In this document: positions 32,985 to 42,079 of the stretch, piece after piece
How positions within the stretch are numbered: the stretch's first letter is position 1
How the letters are laid out: every line of letters starts with the position of its first letter
DNA from: a virus
Virus record (IMG/VR): IMGVR_UViG_3300008262_000017
Coordinates: 1 to 64,000 of that record
Length of the DNA stretch: 64,000 nucleotides
Strand: one strand, 5' to 3'
Notes under the pieces: model-generated
The model's input: only the letters and a program-made list of their open reading frames with translations
The model's database searches: none
What the model was told of the DNA's origin: nothing
Position numbers and translations under genes: made by a program

Positions 32985-33807
32985 TATCTAACATCCTTAT
33001 TAAACTATATTTGTTCATTACGTGAATGTCATTGTTAGAAAATTTCAAAGGCAGATAATCACTTTCTTTATTTTCATTTTCAACTAAAAAATAAAAATCT
33101 CTATCTTTTATCTTAACTAAAATATCTCTATCTAAAGTATAAAATAATTTGCCTGGCAAACGTTTTGCAAATTCTCCAGACGAATATCCGTTCATAATAT
33201 GAATTGCAATACTAAAAGCAAAATCATTTCTAAAACTTGAACTATTAAGATGAAATAAAAATTTGTAATATTGCCAATGCTGTTTAATATGAGATACTAA
33301 AGAAAAAAACTGAGCTGTTTCTTCAGTCTTTTTAAAAAAGAACACAGTAGCCCAGTAAAATGGAATAGAATAATCACTTAAATGTGTAAATTCACTTACG
33401 TCTTTTCTTTGGCCTATATCATAAAATTTATTATATATTAAAAAGTCATAAGGTTGATTCCAACAATAAGAAAGAACATTAGAGTTTATTACATAATCAA
33501 CATCTATTACAAGAGTCTCATCGTACGGGGACAAATCAAAACTATCATTTCTGTGAGAATTTTTCCAATGAGTTTTAGATATTTTGGCGCCGTCGTGAAA
33601 TCTTTTAAGATGATATTTCTCATTTTCAATAATTATGATGTTATCAAATAACAATTTATCATTTATTAACAAAGATGATTCTTCATCTGTAACTACAGAC
33701 ACTGGCACTTGTAAAAATTTATGTACTCTTTTAGCAGTATCTTCAGCTAGCTTTATATAATTAATTTCAGAATTATTTAAAGCAAATAACAACACACCTT
33801 TAGTCAT
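32977..33807 (-). CDS. GT8-like glycosyltransferase 2
   Basis: The product is 276 residues from the ATG at 33807, chosen because it aligns with the paralogue's start (MTKGVLLFALNN versus MSKGHVFLAQNS) and overlaps the upstream stop in ATGACTAA; an in-frame TTG at 33816 is rejected. DxD is in LVIDVDYVINS (Asp102, Asp104). Extremely A/T-rich: a hand-counted 60-base sample (33061-33120) is 17% G+C, far below the MoxR region. Probably sugar transfer to the same glycan as its neighbours. Confidence 0.7.
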   Translation of the reverse strand: MTKGVLLFALNNSEINYIKLAEDTAKRVHKFLQVPVSVVTDEESSLLINDKLLFDNIIIIENEKYHLKRFHDGAKISKTHWKNSHRNDSFDLSPYDETLVIDVDYVINSNVLSYCWNQPYDFLIYNKFYDIGQRKDVSEFTHLSDYSIPFYWATVFFFKKTEETAQFFSLVSHIKQHWQYYKFLFHLNSSSFRNDFAFSIAIHIMNGYSSGEFAKRLPGKLFYTLDRDILVKIKDRDFYFLVENENKESDYLPLKFSNNDIHVMNKYSLIRMLDNE

Positions 33808-34156
33808 AAAGATCAATCAAACTTTCTATTTTACGCTGTTTGATTAATGAACTATGCTTGTTGTAATAAGCATTAGCTGATTCAAAATAAACTGAAACTA
33901 CCTTATCAAAAAAAGTTTTGAGATTTTCTATATTGACAGGGGTATTGTTATCATCTACTAAAACTACATTTTCTGTATAACCAATATCTAATAAAGTTTT
34001 AGAAAAATTAATCAATTCTTTCGAAGACGTAAAAGTTCCTCCATTTTCGTAATAGAGAAGACTTTGTAAAAATTCTTCATTTAAAATATTTTTTTGGCTA
34101 ACCAACGTAGCCATATAATTGGCATTATCAAATGCCTTTTGAACTCTTTCGTCCAC
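33800..34156 (-). CDS. Small phage protein, GTG start, first gene of the accessory operon
   Basis: A 118-residue helical protein starting GTG (MDERVQKAF) six bases after an AGGAG ribosome site that is itself inside the terminator hairpin at 34157-34202. Sequence NANYMATLVSQKNILNEEF, TLLDIGYTENVVLVDD. No function known. As the first gene after the promoter it may be highly expressed. Confidence 0.55.
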   Translation of the reverse strand: MDERVQKAFDNANYMATLVSQKNILNEEFLQSLLYYENGGTFTSSKELINFSKTLLDIGYTENVVLVDDNNTPVNIENLKTFFDKVVSVYFESANAYYNKHSSLIKQRKIESLIDLYD

Positions 34157-34202
34157 AAAAAACTCCTAAGTTAATAGTACTATACTATTTTATCTTAGGA
34201 GT
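34157..34202 (-). terminator. Intrinsic terminator of the late block
   Basis: Reading leftward, ACTCCTAAG pairs with CTTAGGAGT (plus-strand arms 34162-34170 and 34194-34202, 9 bp) around an inner 7-bp AATAGTA/TACTATT stem (34173-34179, 34183-34189) with a 3-base loop. Six Ts follow at once on the minus strand. This is a good rho-independent terminator for transcripts coming from the structural genes. Confidence 0.72.
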
Positions 34203-34207
34203 GTCAA
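34179..34207 (-). promoter_or_regulatory. Consensus sigma70 promoter of the accessory operon
   Basis: On the minus strand TTGACA (34207-34202), 17 bases, TATAGT (34184-34179). Initiation is expected near 34172, so the distal arm of the terminator hairpin lies in the promoter and is not transcribed. Transcripts starting here cannot fold the terminator; read-through transcripts can. Confidence 0.75.
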
Positions 34208-34225
34208 TGATTTAGGTAAAACTGG

Positions 34226-35287
34226 TTATAGAGCAGTTGCAACGCCTGTAGGTGCTGGAACATCAACGTTTCCGCCAGTACCAGATGGTCTTGTGCATCG
34301 AACTAGACTAGTTAACGTACCTGTTACTTCTTCGTCAACGGCGCTGCCGATACCAGTTTGATCGCCTGCGTCGTCATCTCTGAATGTAATTACAAACTCT
34401 AATGTGCTAGCAGTTGGTCTACGCACTTTAATAATGTAGTCGTTTTCTACATACTTGTTATTAGGTGTTGTAGGACCAGTTGTTCTAAATATTTGTGTGT
34501 AGTTAGTTGATCCAGTAACAAGCTGAAAAAATCCAGTTGTAGTAGCAGTACCAGGAAGTGTACTATCAGCTGTTGGACCAGTTCCGCCTTCAGTAGAAGT
34601 AGCAGTATTAGTATTTCCGCCGCCTAAAGATTGTGTGTTGTTAGCACCAAAATAAATTTGTTGGAACTGATTTAGTAAATCTTTCCACATAGCATTTTTA
34701 GTTCCAGCTGCTGGAGGATCAATAGTAGGTACAAAGGTACCAGAAATTTGAATATAACCACCAGTATTAAAGAAATAAGTTGCATGATCTGCAGGAGTAA
34801 CAGTAAACGCACCTCCATTTTGTGTATAACCGTTAAATGTAAGAGTTACTGTATGACTGATAACGTCTGTAGCTCCTCCCCAGTTTGCAGTTCTTTGGGT
34901 AGAAGTGATAGCTACGTTAGGAGTTAACTGAGCAGCATTATGCTGATTTTTATTAGTATTAATAAAGTTTGAAAAATTAGTATACTGAGTTAAAATTGCA
35001 TCACTAATAACAGTAGAAGATCCAATTGTTTGTAAGTAAGGAGGATTAACATTAACAATAGCTAATACGTCTTCCACTGCAGGTGTATTATTTGTTTGGT
35101 GTATGTATGCTCTTATCATGTCAGTTCTTACACTATTCCATTGTGTAGATGAAACAACAGTGTTAGGTTGAGCTGGGGCACTATTTAAAAATTGCCCGTA
35201 TCCTGTAGGGTTTGCACCTAAAACTAAACTGGTTGTTGCTTGCAAATTATTATATGCAGCTGAGGTAATGCTATCGCCTTTTGACAT
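34226..35287 (-). CDS. Virion structural protein
   Basis: A 353-residue protein rich in Thr/Asn/Gly with many beta stretches (VISHTVTLTFNGYTQNGGAF, YIIKVRRPTASTLEFVITFR), starting MSKGDSITSAAYNNLQATTS. The N-terminal segment (YGQFLN, TQWNSVRTDMIRAYIHQTN) is shared by tail/fibre proteins of marine T4-like phages. It is preceded by a strong AAGGAGG ribosome site and is the last gene before the terminator. Probably an appendage or fibre component. Confidence 0.65.
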   Translation of the reverse strand: MSKGDSITSAAYNNLQATTSLVLGANPTGYGQFLNSAPAQPNTVVSSTQWNSVRTDMIRAYIHQTNNTPAVEDVLAIVNVNPPYLQTIGSSTVISDAILTQYTNFSNFINTNKNQHNAAQLTPNVAITSTQRTANWGGATDVISHTVTLTFNGYTQNGGAFTVTPADHATYFFNTGGYIQISGTFVPTIDPPAAGTKNAMWKDLLNQFQQIYFGANNTQSLGGGNTNTATSTEGGTGPTADSTLPGTATTTGFFQLVTGSTNYTQIFRTTGPTTPNNKYVENDYIIKVRRPTASTLEFVITFRDDDAGDQTGIGSAVDEEVTGTLTSLVRCTRPSGTGGNVDVPAPTGVATAL

Positions 35288-35299
35288 ATTACATCCTCC

Positions 35300-36970
35300 T
35301 TATAGTATAATTGATTCTACTAGCTTAACACCAGGGTCGTCATTAGTTTCTAATGCAATAGCAAATGTATCAGGGAAAGTTCCTGCTCTAATAGGCATGT
35401 TTCTTAAAATAGATGCTGCTTCTGCGGCGCAACCGTTATCGGCTGCAATAAGCTTATCACCTTTATTAACCGGTCCTGTTACTTTAACTGGAACTCGGCC
35501 TTTAAGAGCAATATATGTTCCTCCAACTAATCCACTGTTCATCATGTATGCAGGGTTCTGAGACACTGCACCAAATGCTCTATCTCCTGCTGAACAAGCA
35601 GTTACTTCAGCGTCGCCGCCTACTACAACCACTGTACCAACTTCATACTCTTGGTCTGCTAAATATTTTTCCGCCAAGTCGGCGAATAGTGCTGATGTTG
35701 CGATTCCCACGAAATAATTTCCTTTCACTGATCCTGGAGTAATTGTTATACCCCCTACAACTTCTTCAGAAGTTGTTCTAGCTACAATAGCTCCGGAAGC
35801 AACTGTTTCAGTTGCTACCCTATAACTTGTTCCTACAAGAAGATTATTAGCATTAGTAGCTGTAGTAGCTGTAGTTGCTGTAGTAGCAGTTCCAGATATA
35901 CTAACATTATATGTTCCACTTAATCTACCAGTAGGTACTGTTCCAGTAGAAAGTTCAGATGCATTTAACGATGTTAAATTAGTGCCTGCGCCGTAAAATT
36001 GGGCAGCATATACATTTTTAAATTGTTCTCCGGACGATCCTAGATCAGTTGTATTATTTACACCCGGAAGAACATGAGCACCTTGTAATTTAATAGGAGT
36101 ATTAGCTTGAGTTTGAAATTTTAATGTATTTGATGTTATTGTTCTAATTAAAGGAGTAATACCATCACTGTCTATCTTTACTTCTAAATCAGCACCATCA
36201 CCTACAGTGTAGCCAAAATCTGAAAAACGAACTATTTCTTCAAAAGCTAGACTTCCAGCAGATTTTAAATAAAAGTCTTCCCAAGACAATAGTTGTCCAG
36301 ATTCACCAACTAAGCCTCTTGCTGAACTAACTGTTCCCCAAAAAACATCATTTAACGTTACATCTGTAATGCCTTCGTCATTGTTTGTATTAGCAAGTGT
36401 AATACCTTTTTTAATTCTTCCAAAGCCTGTAATAGGTGTTTGATTTCCTAATACAAAAGTTTCAGAAGATATAACAAATGCAACTACACCATTAACAAAT
36501 GCCTTAATTATTCCCCTAGTTGCGCCAGTTGTATCAATAGCCGAATCTGATACCATTTCAGTAGTACCTAATCCTGGAACACCTTGAGGTCCTATTAGGA
36601 TAAATGTAGATCCATTCCATGCATAAAGTTGTTCGTTGTTGTCGTCCCACCACAAGTCACCTATGGATAAACCAGAAGGAGCTGCACTAGCTACTTGGGC
36701 GCCTCCGGCTGTTTTCCATTGCAATGTTGCAGAGTCGTAATATTTTAGTTTTCTAACACTGGTATCGTACCAAATTTGACCGCTAATTGGTCTCGGAGGA
36801 GGATTAATTCCTGCAAAGTTTTCTAGGATATGTACAAAATTTTCATTTTGTGTTTCACCGTAACCAGCATAATTTTTACCTATTAGACGAATGTCTAATG
36901 AGTTGTCGATCGTGCCATCCTCAACTGTAATTGTTCTCGATCCGCTGTATGTATCGACGCTATAAGCCAT
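35300..36970 (-). CDS. Tail fibre protein with C-terminal DxAEKY domain
   Basis: The product is 556 residues from the ATG at 36970 (MAYSVDTY), matching the starts of two paralogues downstream in the sequence; an upstream TTG is rejected. The N-terminus carries the shared adaptor DIRLIGKNYAGYGE, NENFVHILENFAG and ISGQIWYDT. A central collagen-like or triple-helical shaft has repeats GTATTATTATTATNAN. The C-terminal 130 residues (DLAEKYLADQEYEVGTVVVV, AFGAVSQNPAYMMNSG) form a domain resembling Peptidase_G2/intramolecular-chaperone tips. An AATAAATA late-promoter motif lies 24-31 bases upstream. Confidence 0.7.
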   Translation of the reverse strand: MAYSVDTYSGSRTITVEDGTIDNSLDIRLIGKNYAGYGETQNENFVHILENFAGINPPPRPISGQIWYDTSVRKLKYYDSATLQWKTAGGAQVASAAPSGLSIGDLWWDDNNEQLYAWNGSTFILIGPQGVPGLGTTEMVSDSAIDTTGATRGIIKAFVNGVVAFVISSETFVLGNQTPITGFGRIKKGITLANTNNDEGITDVTLNDVFWGTVSSARGLVGESGQLLSWEDFYLKSAGSLAFEEIVRFSDFGYTVGDGADLEVKIDSDGITPLIRTITSNTLKFQTQANTPIKLQGAHVLPGVNNTTDLGSSGEQFKNVYAAQFYGAGTNLTSLNASELSTGTVPTGRLSGTYNVSISGTATTATTATTATNANNLLVGTSYRVATETVASGAIVARTTSEEVVGGITITPGSVKGNYFVGIATSALFADLAEKYLADQEYEVGTVVVVGGDAEVTACSAGDRAFGAVSQNPAYMMNSGLVGGTYIALKGRVPVKVTGPVNKGDKLIAADNGCAAEAASILRNMPIRAGTFPDTFAIALETNDDPGVKLVESIIL

Positions 36971-36993
36971 AAATCCTGTCTCCAATCTATATA

Positions 36994-37001
36994 TATTTAT
37001 T
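36994..37001 (-). promoter_or_regulatory. Late promoter motif AATAAATA
   Basis: AATAAATA on the minus strand upstream of the fibre gene starting at 36970, preceded by G. It is one mismatch from the T4 late box TATAAATA. Two other sites with the same octamer precede the gene at 42080-42691 and gp6. Confidence 0.6.
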
Positions 37002-37005
37002 CTAA

Positions 37006-39696
37006 TTAGTGTAGATCAACCCATGTGCCAGGAGTTACGTATGCTTGAATTTTTCCTGCATCTGTATTATAAACAAGCTCTCCATAATTTAGAGAAGATA
37101 AAATCCTAGCAGCTAATCCAGCATTCGTATAATTAGGAAGTCTAAAACTAGCACCATTTATGTTAGATCCTGTTTGATTAACTACAGAAATGTCACCATA
37201 TAGATAAGTTGATGTTCTATTTCCAGGAGCTGTACCTGGAACAACTTGAACTGCATATTGATTTTGTACTCCTGAGTCATCAAAAACACTCATTAAAATA
37301 CCAAATTTTCCTGATCTTATTTTTATATCATTTAATGTAGAAGCTAATGTTAGACCAGCAGGTGCTGTAACAGATGCACCACTAACTGGACCAAAATGTG
37401 TTCCTGTTGTATTGCCTGATAAATTTGCATTAATTGCACTACTAACTGTTAATCCGGTTAAAGTGCCTAGACTAGTTATGTTAGTTTGAGCTGGCGATAA
37501 AACAAATCCTGTTAAGTCTCCTGTAACATTACCAGTTACATCACCATTTAAATCACCAGACACATTACCTACAAACAATGCTGTGGGGGAAGTTGTATCT
37601 AAAATTACATTATTCGATGATGACGAAATTACATTACCTTTAAGATTAGCAAGTAGTTCATTTGGAATAACTTGCTGTTCAGAATACTTCCAACCCTGTG
37701 AAGAGTTTGTGTAAACTAGTCCAAAAGCTGTATTCTTATCATTTACTAAAAGATCTTCGTCAAGACTTACAATGTTGTCCATCTTAATTGTAAAAACTAA
37801 ATCGTTTGCAGGACTTAGACCACCTAATTCTGTTCCAAGAACTTTAATTATATCGTTATTTCTATACCCTAATCCGTGATTAACTATTTCAATATTAATT
37901 GACCCTGAAGTATAAGTTCCTGTAGAAAGCACATTTACATTAAGTAACAGTCCTGAGCCTGTAGACGGTCCTAAGTTTACTGTAGAAATATTTGCATAGC
38001 TTCCAGTAGCATCAGCTGTTCCTGCTAAAGAACTAAGATCAATTCTTCTAAATCTAATAATGTTTAATTCAGATCCAGGTAAATCAAACGTACCATCAAA
38101 GTCAATAAATCTAATTATATCCCCAGCAATAGGCACTTCAGGAAGTACTATATTAATAGTACCCGAAGCTGTACTTGCAAAAATTCTTTGTCCAGCTTCT
38201 GCCAGATAATTGTTTTCGGCAACTTCTGCCCAAGGTTCGCCTATTAGTCCATCGACATAGCCTTTTGTTGCTGCATCAGTCGAAAACGCTGGAAAATAAA
38301 TGTTAGTAATTCTACTGTTAGAAACATCGATAACACCTATGCCTGCTGGATTAATTATCAAACTTCCAGAAGAAGTACTAATAGTATTTCCATTAATATT
38401 AACGTTGTCAACTTGAAGGTCAACTAGTGTTCCCAGTTGTGTTAAACCTTGAGCTGATGTAATAGTATTTTTTATTGCAGTTTCAGAAATTAAATCTACA
38501 CCGCCAACTTTTATTGAAGTTCCGCTAGGAATATTAATACCTTCACTAAAATTCCAATTATCAGTAGATTCATTCCATAAAATAGTATGATCTGTTGTTC
38601 CTTTAAGTACAAGACCGCCCCCGTTTGCAGTGGCATCTGAAGGTGTAGCAGTTGATGCAAGAATAATTTGCTTATCATCAATAGATAATGTTGTGCTATT
38701 AATTGTTGTAGTTGCACCGTTAACTGTTAAGTTACCAGAAATTAAAACGTTACCGTTAACGTCTAATGCTGCTTGAGGATCTCCATTAAAAATTCCCACT
38801 CTATTAGTAGCAGATTTAACAGTTAATGCTTCATAAAAAATATTATTTGCACGAGTTGTAATTTTAAAATCTTGATCGTTTTTATTACTTCTAATTTCAA
38901 AATAAGATTGTTGAGGCGATGGTAATGTTACTACCTTTATTTCATTTTCTTGATTAACACCTAACTTTAAAGGAGTAGGATTTAATATGCTTAATATACC
39001 GCTAGTTGCATTGTTTCCATTTTTAATTAAAAAGTTATCAGCAGTTTGAGATTGTCCTAAACTATTAATTAAAGATTCTGCTCCTCTTGCTATGGCATTA
39101 ACTCTGATGGTAGAAAAATCAGCAGAATTAAATCCAGGTTTAATTGTTGCTTGTGAATATTCAGACAATCCTGAAGGAGTAAATTCTGGATGACTACTGT
39201 AGTAACCTAATAGCTCGCCTCCTGATCGTACTTCATCAACTAGTTTAATATTACCAAAGCTGTCAGACAGTTTTACAGGAAACATTCCTGATCTTCCGTC
39301 GCTTCTTCTCCAAGCAGGTCCTACTAAAACAGTTTCTAATCCATCATTAAAGTAAAATTGATTCTGCTCGTTGTCAATCCAAAAATCACCTTGACCTAGT
39401 GTTAATGGTTGTGTAGGAGAAACTATAGGGCCGCTGGCAACTCTAAACCCGTTTCCGTCATATACTTTTAATCTACTATCAGTTAAATCAAACCATAATT
39501 GTCCGCTAATTGGATTATTAGGTTCTGTTGTGCTAGCAAAATTTTCTAAAAGCTTAACAAAATTTTCGTTAATGTATTCGCCATAGCCAGTGACGTTTTT
39601 TCCAATAAGCGTTAGATCAGTTGCTGCTTGATCTATTTCGCTATCAAGAATTTCTTTTAATAAGCTACCATCAGTTTTGTTAATCTTATAGGTCAT
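37006..39696 (-). CDS. Large tail fibre protein
   Basis: An 896-residue fibre protein with the adaptor DLTLIGKNVTGYGEYINENF, ISGQLWFDL at the N-terminus and a long beta-helical body containing GNVSGDLNGDVTGNVTGDLT Gly/Asn repeats and LGTL motifs typical of trimeric fibres. Parts share the SINANLSGNTTGTHFG shaft style. It overlaps the next gene by 4 bases. The product forms a receptor-facing tail fibre or side fibre. Confidence 0.7.
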   Translation of the reverse strand: MTYKINKTDGSLLKEILDSEIDQAATDLTLIGKNVTGYGEYINENFVKLLENFASTTEPNNPISGQLWFDLTDSRLKVYDGNGFRVASGPIVSPTQPLTLGQGDFWIDNEQNQFYFNDGLETVLVGPAWRRSDGRSGMFPVKLSDSFGNIKLVDEVRSGGELLGYYSSHPEFTPSGLSEYSQATIKPGFNSADFSTIRVNAIARGAESLINSLGQSQTADNFLIKNGNNATSGILSILNPTPLKLGVNQENEIKVVTLPSPQQSYFEIRSNKNDQDFKITTRANNIFYEALTVKSATNRVGIFNGDPQAALDVNGNVLISGNLTVNGATTTINSTTLSIDDKQIILASTATPSDATANGGGLVLKGTTDHTILWNESTDNWNFSEGINIPSGTSIKVGGVDLISETAIKNTITSAQGLTQLGTLVDLQVDNVNINGNTISTSSGSLIINPAGIGVIDVSNSRITNIYFPAFSTDAATKGYVDGLIGEPWAEVAENNYLAEAGQRIFASTASGTINIVLPEVPIAGDIIRFIDFDGTFDLPGSELNIIRFRRIDLSSLAGTADATGSYANISTVNLGPSTGSGLLLNVNVLSTGTYTSGSINIEIVNHGLGYRNNDIIKVLGTELGGLSPANDLVFTIKMDNIVSLDEDLLVNDKNTAFGLVYTNSSQGWKYSEQQVIPNELLANLKGNVISSSSNNVILDTTSPTALFVGNVSGDLNGDVTGNVTGDLTGFVLSPAQTNITSLGTLTGLTVSSAINANLSGNTTGTHFGPVSGASVTAPAGLTLASTLNDIKIRSGKFGILMSVFDDSGVQNQYAVQVVPGTAPGNRTSTYLYGDISVVNQTGSNINGASFRLPNYTNAGLAARILSSLNYGELVYNTDAGKIQAYVTPGTWVDLH

Positions 39697-42077
39697 TCTT
39701 GTATCCTACCGGTATAGATAATATAATTTATTGTTTGATAAGGGTTAACAATATCAAATGGTTGTCCTAGAGGTGAAGCTGTATCTATACCTCCGGAGTT
39801 CTTTAAGAAGTGTCCTGCATTCGAAGTGAAATACAAGTTAGTTTCTATTACATTAGGTTCTGGAACAGGTCCAGTAGCATTTGCAACTGCATAATATTGG
39901 TTTCCAGTACTGTCTTTTAGATCGTGCTGGTGTTCTGGAAGTTGGCTTGTTGTTAGCGTGTGTCTACTTGTTCCTCCAACATTGCCAATAGTTGTTGCAT
40001 TTGGAACTCTAGGAGGAGTAGGCGTGCCGCCTCCAGCGTCTATAACACCAACAGAACTTAATATTAAATTACTTGCTGCAAGTAACGGTGCTTGAGGAGA
40101 ACAGGATACAATTATTTCTGTTTGTCCTGTTGGAACGCCAAAACTGTCTAAAATAGGAATTACCGAGTTAATAACTGCTGCACTAAGACTTACATTTAAG
40201 CCTGTGCCTATTAGCGGTCTACCAATTTGGAAAGGGCCGTTAGTTGTTAAAGAATCAGTAACTACAAATCTTGCAGTAATGGCGCCGTCAGCTACTTCGT
40301 TTCTAGTAACACTTGTTGCTAAAATTTCTTTGTTAATAGAATTACTATTATCCATGTTTTCTCTACCTAGAGGAAAACGTCCTCTCAAATCAGGAAGAGC
40401 AAAAGTTTGAAATCCTTGAAGCAAAGTTTCATTTTTATACTTAAATCCAATAACTGAAAACAATCTAAAATAAACATTTCTACTTTGTTCGCTACCGTCG
40501 CATAGTAAGTATCCTGGAGGAAGTTCTTCTCCTGCAAAAGGCATAATACTACCTACAGGAACTACACCTATACCTTTTAATATTACTGATCTAGTAACTT
40601 TGTTAAAAGAAGTGTTTCCAGGTCTTGATAATAAGAACAAATCATTTTCGTTAATATCTGTAACTGCTGTTTTATTTGTAACAAATGACGGACTAATTTC
40701 TGTAGTTAATACTACTGAACTTGTACCATTAAAACTAACAGCATTGTTTGTTGTAACATCTCCTGTTATACTAAAATTAACTGAAGATGACAATTGACTT
40801 GCGGACCCTGACAGTGTTCCAAAAAATTGCCCGCTAAAAGAATCAGCAGTGATTGTGTCTACAAAAATATTTTTAGAATATATATTGTTAAATCTCTTAG
40901 TAGGAGATCCAATAGCTGTTAAGTTTGTAAATTTAGGTAATAGGTCTGAGTTAACTGTTACTATTCCGCCAACGTTAAAATTTTCTCCAACGTTAAGAGT
41001 TTTTGCTACACCTACGCCTCCACTAAAAATAGCAGATCCTACAGATGTACTTCCTGTGTTACTTACATCATCAGCAGTATTTGTAATCCTTAATATGCCC
41101 GAAGAAGAAATATTTCCTTCTACGTCTAAAGTTGCACTTGGGTTTTTATTAATACCTACTTTTTTGTCACCAGTAACTGTAACAACATCATTAAAAACGT
41201 TAGTACCAGATTCAGTAGTTTTTAAAACAATAACTGATCCTGGTGTCTTTTGATGAATAACTGTTCCTACGATACTTGAAGAAATAGAAGTTTCTAAACT
41301 AGGGCCAACGTTTAATCCTGTTGCACTTCTAATGTTTAGTGTATTGTTTGTTGTACTAACTACATCGCTACGCAAGAAATTAGATGCAGAGATTATAGTG
41401 TTTCCAATTACTAAAGATTCAGCCTTTTCACTAGTTCCCCAAAATTTATTTTTATTAACTCCTGATAAATCAAAATCTTCATTAGATAATGTAATACCTC
41501 GTTTAATAGATTCAAATCCTGCCAGTGTAGATTTAGGAGTAAATTCGTCTTTACTAAAAACTGCAACACGTTTATCTTCAATAAACATTGTCATTACAAG
41601 TTTTTGTAAGTTAGTAGCCCTGTCAGTAATTTCTTCAACTTTTAAACCTGTCGAACTTGCTTGGTTAAACTGAGGACCTACTAGTAGCCATTGAGCACCT
41701 GTCCATAGATAAAGTTGTTGGTTAGCAGAGTCTGACCATAAATCTCCAATAACTACACCTTCTGAAGGTCTAGTACTACTTTTGTAAATATTTCCTGCAG
41801 GAATCCAATTTTTACTTTTATCTAAGACTTTTAATTGAGGATTAGTTGCATTTGTGTCATACCAAAGTTGCCCTGGAACAGATTTTTCTCTAGACGGAGC
41901 ACTGTTGTTTGCAAAATTTTCTAGAAGGTGTAAAAAATTTTCTCCAATTACTTGAGCATATCCAGGATAATTTTTTCCTACAAAAGTAAGACTTGTTTGA
42001 GTGTTAAGATCTTGGTCTGCTATTGTTATACCGTTAGGATTAGCTACTTGATCTGTAAAATTAATCTTATAAGCCAT
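39693..42077 (-). CDS. Tail fibre protein with phage tail collar domain
   Basis: A 794-residue fibre with adaptor TFVGKNYPGYAQVIGENFLH, VPGQLWYDT. A tail-collar domain lies at about 505-575 (VPVGSIMPFAGEELPPGYLL, DLRGRFPLGREN), the fold of short tail fibres such as T4 gp12. The C-terminal part HDLKDSTGNQYYAV and a His in TTSQLPEHQH resemble the metal-binding HxH tip of gp12-like receptor-binding proteins. Probable receptor-binding fibre. Confidence 0.78.
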   Translation of the reverse strand: MAYKINFTDQVANPNGITIADQDLNTQTSLTFVGKNYPGYAQVIGENFLHLLENFANNSAPSREKSVPGQLWYDTNATNPQLKVLDKSKNWIPAGNIYKSSTRPSEGVVIGDLWSDSANQQLYLWTGAQWLLVGPQFNQASSTGLKVEEITDRATNLQKLVMTMFIEDKRVAVFSKDEFTPKSTLAGFESIKRGITLSNEDFDLSGVNKNKFWGTSEKAESLVIGNTIISASNFLRSDVVSTTNNTLNIRSATGLNVGPSLETSISSSIVGTVIHQKTPGSVIVLKTTESGTNVFNDVVTVTGDKKVGINKNPSATLDVEGNISSSGILRITNTADDVSNTGSTSVGSAIFSGGVGVAKTLNVGENFNVGGIVTVNSDLLPKFTNLTAIGSPTKRFNNIYSKNIFVDTITADSFSGQFFGTLSGSASQLSSSVNFSITGDVTTNNAVSFNGTSSVVLTTEISPSFVTNKTAVTDINENDLFLLSRPGNTSFNKVTRSVILKGIGVVPVGSIMPFAGEELPPGYLLCDGSEQSRNVYFRLFSVIGFKYKNETLLQGFQTFALPDLRGRFPLGRENMDNSNSINKEILATSVTRNEVADGAITARFVVTDSLTTNGPFQIGRPLIGTGLNVSLSAAVINSVIPILDSFGVPTGQTEIIVSCSPQAPLLAASNLILSSVGVIDAGGGTPTPPRVPNATTIGNVGGTSRHTLTTSQLPEHQHDLKDSTGNQYYAVANATGPVPEPNVIETNLYFTSNAGHFLKNSGGIDTASPLGQPFDIVNPYQTINYIIYTGRIQE

Positions 42078-42079
42078 TG

